In this document: in pieces, positions 60,279 to 64,000 of the stretch
Position numbering within the stretch: position 1 is the first letter of the stretch
Layout: every line of letters starts with the position of its first letter
NCBI RefSeq assembly: GCF_900128975.1
Contig: NZ_FQVC01000013.1
Location: 47,784-111,783 of the forward strand
Direction: 5' to 3'
Length of the DNA: 64,000 bases
Source of the DNA: Devosia limi DSM 17137
Lineage (GTDB): Bacteria; Pseudomonadota; Alphaproteobacteria; Rhizobiales; Devosiaceae
Notes under the pieces: model-generated
The model's input: the letters and a program-made list of their open reading frames with translations, nothing else
Databases searched by the model: none
Told to the model about the DNA's origin: nothing
Position numbers and translations under genes: made by a program

Positions 60279-61337
60279 CTAGAGTCGCACGGCCTGGCCT
60301 GTGCGGACGCTTTCGTCAGCAGCAAGGCAGATATTGAGTGATGCCACGGCGTCATTCATGTGGCGGGTCAGATCGAGATCTTCGGTCACGGCGCGATAGA
60401 CAAAATCCTGCTCGCGATAGCACAGTGCATTGTGATCCGGCTCGTCGCGCATATCCAGCCAATCGTCCGGGCGGGTGAAGGCGTGCTTCGCATCGGTCTC
60501 TGCGTGGTGAATCAGCAGGCGCGACGTGCGGGTATGGGCATCCAGGCTCGCCGAGCTGGCACCTTCCTCGACCACGATGGAAACCGAACCCTGCGGGGAG
60601 ATCACGTCTTTGACGAAATAGGCGGTCTCCGACATCATCGGACCCCAGCCGGCCTCGTACCAGCCCAGGCTCCCGTCATCGAACAGCACCTGGAAATGGC
60701 CGTAATTATACATGCCGGCGGGCAGGCCCTTGGCCATGTTCAAGCCCATGCCGCGCACTTCGACCGGCTTGGCATCGGTGATCTGGCACATCACGTCCAC
60801 ATAGTGGACGCCGCAGTCGACGATCGGCGAGGTGGTCTGCATGATCGAGCGATGAATGTCCCAGGCGCTGCCGCTGGATTGCTGATTGAGGTTCATGCGG
60901 AACACGTAGGGGCCGCCCAGATTGCGGGCCTCGGCGATGAGGCGCATCCAGGATGGGTGATAGCGCAGGATATAGCCGACGATCAGCTTGCGGTTATTGG
61001 CCTTGGCCGCCGCGACGACGCGTTTAGCGTCCTTGAGATTGGCGGCCAGGGGCTTCTCGACAAAGACGTGAGAACCCGCTTCCATCGCTGCAATGGCCAT
61101 ATCGGCATGGGTGTCGGTATGGGTGGCAATCGAAACGACCTGTGGCGAGAATTCCGCCAGCGCCTGCGCGTAGTCGGTGCGCACGGGATAATCGGCCAAC
61201 TCCTCTTGCAGGTTGGGCTTGGACCGGTTGACCAGACCGACGACATCGAAGCCGGGATGATTATGGTATGCCAGCGCGTGGCCGCGGCCCATCTGGCCAA
61301 GCCCCACCACGAGTACCGACAGCTTCTGTCCCTGCAT
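60279..61337 (-). CDS. Gfo/Idh/MocA family NAD(P)-dependent oxidoreductase
   Basis: A 352-residue dehydrogenase. The Rossmann motif VLVVGLGQMGRGHALAYH is at 8-25 and HVFVEKPLAAN has EKP at 94-96. The MQTTSPIVDCGVHYVDVM segment carries the catalytic-type Asp and His. GGAG lies seven bases before the ATG. It follows the GMC oxidoreductase gene by 45 bases on the same strand, so the two probably act on one sugar. Confidence 0.9.
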   Translation of the reverse strand: MQGQKLSVLVVGLGQMGRGHALAYHNHPGFDVVGLVNRSKPNLQEELADYPVRTDYAQALAEFSPQVVSIATHTDTHADMAIAAMEAGSHVFVEKPLAANLKDAKRVVAAAKANNRKLIVGYILRYHPSWMRLIAEARNLGGPYVFRMNLNQQSSGSAWDIHRSIMQTTSPIVDCGVHYVDVMCQITDAKPVEVRGMGLNMAKGLPAGMYNYGHFQVLFDDGSLGWYEAGWGPMMSETAYFVKDVISPQGSVSIVVEEGASSASLDAHTRTSRLLIHHAETDAKHAFTRPDDWLDMRDEPDHNALCYREQDFVYRAVTEDLDLTRHMNDAVASLNICLAADESVRTGQAVRL

Positions 61338-61382
61338 TAAAGTCTCCAGTCTAGGATAGTAGAATAGGTTCGGCGGCGGCGG

Positions 61383-62870
61383 TCACGCCCGGCGCCGCTC
61401 ACGAGCGACCTGGCGGGCGCCGATGGTAGCGAGAGCCACAGAGAACAGGGTCGGGTTGGTGGCCGTCACCGTTGGGATGACGCCATTGCCGGCGACATAG
61501 AGATTGTCAAATCCCCAAACGCGACTTTGGCGATCGCAAACGCTGGTGCCGTCATCTTCGGCCCCCATGCGGATGGTGCCTTGGTAATGCAGGGAACTGC
61601 CCACCGGGAGGACCGTTGTGGCGAAGCCGGGTGCTGGGCGGCCGATAACCTCGGCGACGCGCAATGCGGTAGCCTTGGCATCCTCGATACGGGTCTTGTC
61701 AGCCTCGGAGGGCTTCCACTTGATCGAAATCGAGGGCAGGCCATGCCAATCGAGCCGGGTCTCGTCGAACGCGAGATGATTTTCGGCATTGACGTCGGAC
61801 GGGCAGAATACGCCCATGCCCACCGGCTGGCCAGTCAACTCCGCCGGCCGTTCCATGGAATCGAGGCTGCTGGGATAGAGGGTGACCGAGAAGGGAAAAT
61901 CATTGGTCGCGGGAATCCAGCTCATCGCCCGCATCGGTGGATCGGACGGCGGCGCTTCGGCGATCTGCGAGATAATGAAATGGTCGTTGATATGGCGGCC
62001 AAGGGCGGCAGGGCGGATGCCCGACGCATAAAGCAATTGCGGCGTGTGTAGGGAGTCGCAGGCCAGCACCACCGTGGCGGCGGCGACAAACCAGGTGTCC
62101 TCCTCGCCGACACGCGCCAGTTCGACACCTGTCGCGCAGCCATTCTCATGCACCACGCGCCGGCAGACGGTTTCCGAGAGAATCTTGAAGCGCTCCGCAG
62201 GTTCCTCGACCAGCGGGCCAAGCACCATGTCGGTGCCGTGATAGGTCAGGGTTTGCTGGCCGGGCGTAGCGGCCAGCGGCATGGCCTTGACCTGACGGTC
62301 AGGATCGCGGCCGGGATTGAAGACAGCGCCCAGCCTTTCGCGCATGGCCATGGCTGCGGCATCGTCGGGCCGCGTGTTCTTGTTTGTGCCCAGAAGTCCC
62401 TCGGCAATAGCGAGGGCCGCCTCGAACTCCTCGGCGGGAATGAAGGGCACGCGCTCGGCCTCGGACGGGGTCGGGGTGCCGGTCGACCACTTGGTGCCCA
62501 TACCGCCGACATTGGCGGCAGCGAAGCCGGTGAAGAGGTTTTCGACCGGGTCGGTCTCGTTGGTGATGTAGAGGCCTGAACGGCGCAGCAGGGACGCGTC
62601 GAAACCGCCGGCGCGGCGCGCCTCCCATTCTTCCTTGCTGACGGAAAGGCGCGGCGTGCGGTCACCGCCCTGGGCCATCATTTCGAGCGCAGCCCGCTCT
62701 TGCAGATCGGCAACATTGTCGAGATGCGCGCCGACCCTGGGCAGGATTTGCGGGCCGGCTTCAACCATGACGATACGGGCTTCGGGCCAATCGCGTCGGA
62801 TAATCCGCGCATAGGCCGAGCCGGTAGGCCCGGTCCCAATGATAACGACATCGGCAGACTGGTCACGCAT
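61383..62870 (-). CDS. GMC-family flavin oxidoreductase, pyranose-oxidase-like
   Basis: A 495-residue FAD enzyme. The dinucleotide-binding motif GTGPTGSAY is at 12-20, followed by ARIVMVEAG. The segment GGMGTKWSTGTP (122-133) matches the pyranose 2-oxidase loop around the flavin, but has Lys127 where the fungal enzyme has the His that bonds FAD covalently. The C-terminal active-site pair is His428 (SSLHYQGTIRMG) and Asn472 (TATNPTLFSVA). Bacterial relatives oxidise free sugars or the C3 of glycosides. It starts the leftward run next to the Gfo/Idh gene and is divergent from the isomerase gene. Confidence 0.85.
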   Translation of the reverse strand: MRDQSADVVIIGTGPTGSAYARIIRRDWPEARIVMVEAGPQILPRVGAHLDNVADLQERAALEMMAQGGDRTPRLSVSKEEWEARRAGGFDASLLRRSGLYITNETDPVENLFTGFAAANVGGMGTKWSTGTPTPSEAERVPFIPAEEFEAALAIAEGLLGTNKNTRPDDAAAMAMRERLGAVFNPGRDPDRQVKAMPLAATPGQQTLTYHGTDMVLGPLVEEPAERFKILSETVCRRVVHENGCATGVELARVGEEDTWFVAAATVVLACDSLHTPQLLYASGIRPAALGRHINDHFIISQIAEAPPSDPPMRAMSWIPATNDFPFSVTLYPSSLDSMERPAELTGQPVGMGVFCPSDVNAENHLAFDETRLDWHGLPSISIKWKPSEADKTRIEDAKATALRVAEVIGRPAPGFATTVLPVGSSLHYQGTIRMGAEDDGTSVCDRQSRVWGFDNLYVAGNGVIPTVTATNPTLFSVALATIGARQVARERRRA

Positions 62871-62932
62871 AGCTGAAAAGGTCCATATCCGGTCATGTAG
62901 CTGAAATATAAGGATGATGCGGTCGCACTTGT

Positions 62933-62952
62933 TGTCAATCGGAATGTTGACA
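62933..62952. promoter_or_regulatory. Back-to-back -35 dyad in the GMC oxidoreductase/isomerase divergent region
   Basis: TGTCAA (62933-62938), an 8-base centre and TTGACA (62947-62952). Each half is a consensus -35 for one of the divergent genes, and together they form a perfect 6-8-6 dyad. GATGAT, 17 bases after the plus-strand TTGACA, is a possible -10. It may be an operator, a pair of promoters, or both. Confidence 0.5.
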
Positions 62953-63002
62953 CGGCAATCGGGAGTTTTGATGATGCCCCGTCTTGAAGGTCAGGAGTCT
63001 CC

Positions 63003-63890
63003 ATGAAACTCGGTTTGAGCTCGTATAGTTTTCTTCCGCTGATGCGGAATGGCAGCATGCAAATCGAGGATGTGTTCTCCTGGGTACGTGATCATGGCGG
63101 CGAGCATGTCGAGCTCGCGACGTTCTCGGTCGCGCCCGAGGGAGCCGATATTCATTACCGACTGGGCGATGACAGCGAGGCCCTGGATCGCCTCCAGACT
63201 GCGTCCCGGAACACTGGCATTCCATTGTCGGGAATTTGCATTTCCGCCAACTTCATTGGTCAGGGCGAGGTGGAGCGGCGCGCCCAGATCGAACGCGCCA
63301 AGCATTATGTCGAGCTCTGTGACCGCATCGATGTACGCTTCCTGCGCCATGACGTGGTGCAATGGTCCCACAAAGGCGACACAGCGGCATTCGAGAGCGA
63401 GTTTGCCGGGATTGTCGACGCCTGCCACCAGATTGCCGAGCATGCGCAGCGCTATGGCGTGACCTCCAGCGTCGAGGATCACGGCTTCTTCATGACTTCG
63501 AGCGAGCGCACCAAGCGCCTGATTCATGCCGTCGATCTGTCCAGCTTCCGCATGACCCTCGATGTCGGCAATTTCCTCTGCGTCGACGAGGATCCGCTGC
63601 TGGCGACGCGTGCCTGCTTGCCTCAGGCCAGCATCGTCCATCTCAAGGATTTCTACATCCGCCATACCAGCCCCGGGGAGGGCTGGCTCGAAACCGCTGG
63701 TGGTCGATACATCCGCGGTTCAGTGTTCGGCTTCGGCGATGTCGACACCAGACAGATACTGCAGAGCGTTGTCGCGTCAGGCTATGACGGCTTCGTCTCC
63801 CTCGAATATGAGGGAGGCGAGCCGACCGACTATGGCTGCGCGACCGGATTGAATAATATCCGCCGCATGCTGGGCGAGATTACAGGCTGA
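63003..63890 (+). CDS. Sugar phosphate isomerase/epimerase family (AP-endonuclease-2 fold TIM barrel)
   Basis: A 295-residue xylose-isomerase-like TIM barrel. The metal-binding positions typical of the family are visible in SVEDHGFF, MTLDVGNFL, IVHLKDFYI and SLEYEGGE. Such proteins act on keto sugars, inosose and 3-keto-glycosides. AGGAG lies before the ATG. Divergent from the GMC flavoprotein gene, it probably belongs to the same pathway. Confidence 0.9.
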   Translation: MKLGLSSYSFLPLMRNGSMQIEDVFSWVRDHGGEHVELATFSVAPEGADIHYRLGDDSEALDRLQTASRNTGIPLSGICISANFIGQGEVERRAQIERAKHYVELCDRIDVRFLRHDVVQWSHKGDTAAFESEFAGIVDACHQIAEHAQRYGVTSSVEDHGFFMTSSERTKRLIHAVDLSSFRMTLDVGNFLCVDEDPLLATRACLPQASIVHLKDFYIRHTSPGEGWLETAGGRYIRGSVFGFGDVDTRQILQSVVASGYDGFVSLEYEGGEPTDYGCATGLNNIRRMLGEITG

Positions 63891-63909
63891 AGAACCGGGC
63901 AGGGACTAG

Positions 63910-64000
63910 GTTCTGAACTCATAAACGGGATTCCCGATTAGGCGCCATCGTGATTCACTCTCCAGGCTAATCGGAGGGTGCGATGGCGCGATTTGATCTG
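63910..64000 (+). mobile_element. Probable left end of an IS5-type insertion sequence (cut by the window edge)
   Basis: After the isomerase gene come GGTTCTGAACTCATAAACGG (a possible terminal inverted repeat), a small palindrome CGGGATTCCCG and, after GGAGGG, an ATG at 63983 that opens MARFDL. This is the way many IS5-family transposases start (MARFDLTDFEW type). The other end is not in the window, so this is a tentative call. Confidence 0.45.
63983..64000 (+). CDS. Possible transposase, first six codons only
   Basis: The reading MARFDL starts at 63983 with GGAGGG four bases before the ATG and is cut by the window end. It resembles the N-terminus of IS5-family transposases. Too short to be sure. 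Confidence 0.4.

Noticed and set aside
1..64000. CRISPR arrays, prophage or plasmid replication genes
   Set aside because: No regularly spaced direct repeats, integrase, phage structural or replication-initiator genes were found.

Overview
The window is GC-rich, densely coded DNA from an alphaproteobacterium, most likely of the Hyphomicrobiales and possibly Devosia or a close relative. This rests on gene content and order: the aminotransferase-hom-glpX-recJ block, an alphaproteobacterial ctaA beside a DUF2842 gene, an RpoE/ChrR plus cfa locus, and many sugar ABC transporters. The genus is an inference. No phage, CRISPR array or replication origin is visible. One probable insertion sequence starts at the right edge.

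Layout. (1) 1-10868: an amino-sugar locus. A LacI-type repressor gene (cut by the left edge) faces nagB, a SIS-domain gene, nagA and a neutral-ceramidase-like gene. A sugar ABC transporter, an AGE-family epimerase and a Gfo/Idh/MocA oxidoreductase follow. Two near-identical palindromic operators, each directly after a TTGACA box, control the two halves. (2) 10902-12665: two tiny genes, tRNA-Pro(GGG) and an APH-type kinase. (3) 12662-20840: exopolysaccharide genes (Wzy-like protein, WcaJ-type sugar transferase, glycosyltransferase, Wza-like lipoprotein, a Wzc-like protein with a degenerate kinase half, polysaccharide deacetylase). (4) 20865-33633: housekeeping (DUF2842, ctaA, rplM-rpsI, an SdpI-like protein, a dicarboxylate symporter, a GT1 glycosyltransferase, the aminotransferase, hom, glpX, recJ). 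(5) 33654-39413: an envelope and oxidative-stress locus. The FAD protein-DUF1365-cfa operon and the SDR-ChrR-RpoE operon converge, and both carry TGATCC-N18-TAC promoters. (6) 39606-46826: a peptide ABC transporter with its own XRE-cupin regulator and an M24 peptidase. (7) 47068-54211: three tRNA-Glu genes and small single genes, then a MerR-controlled heavy-metal P-type ATPase. (8) 54264-63890: a second amino-sugar locus (kinase, nanE, ABC transporter) joined to a Gfo/Idh oxidoreductase, a pyranose-oxidase-like GMC flavoprotein and a TIM-barrel isomerase.

Regions 1 and 8 fit together metabolically. Kinase plus NanE would give GlcNAc-6-phosphate, which NagA and NagB of region 1 would take to fructose-6-phosphate. 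The most unusual points are a homoserine dehydrogenase with an N-terminal helix-turn-helix-like domain, a ChrR anti-sigma factor that has lost both zinc cysteines of its sigma-binding domain, and the kinase-dead Wzc-like protein. Palindromic repeats of two families lie between genes.
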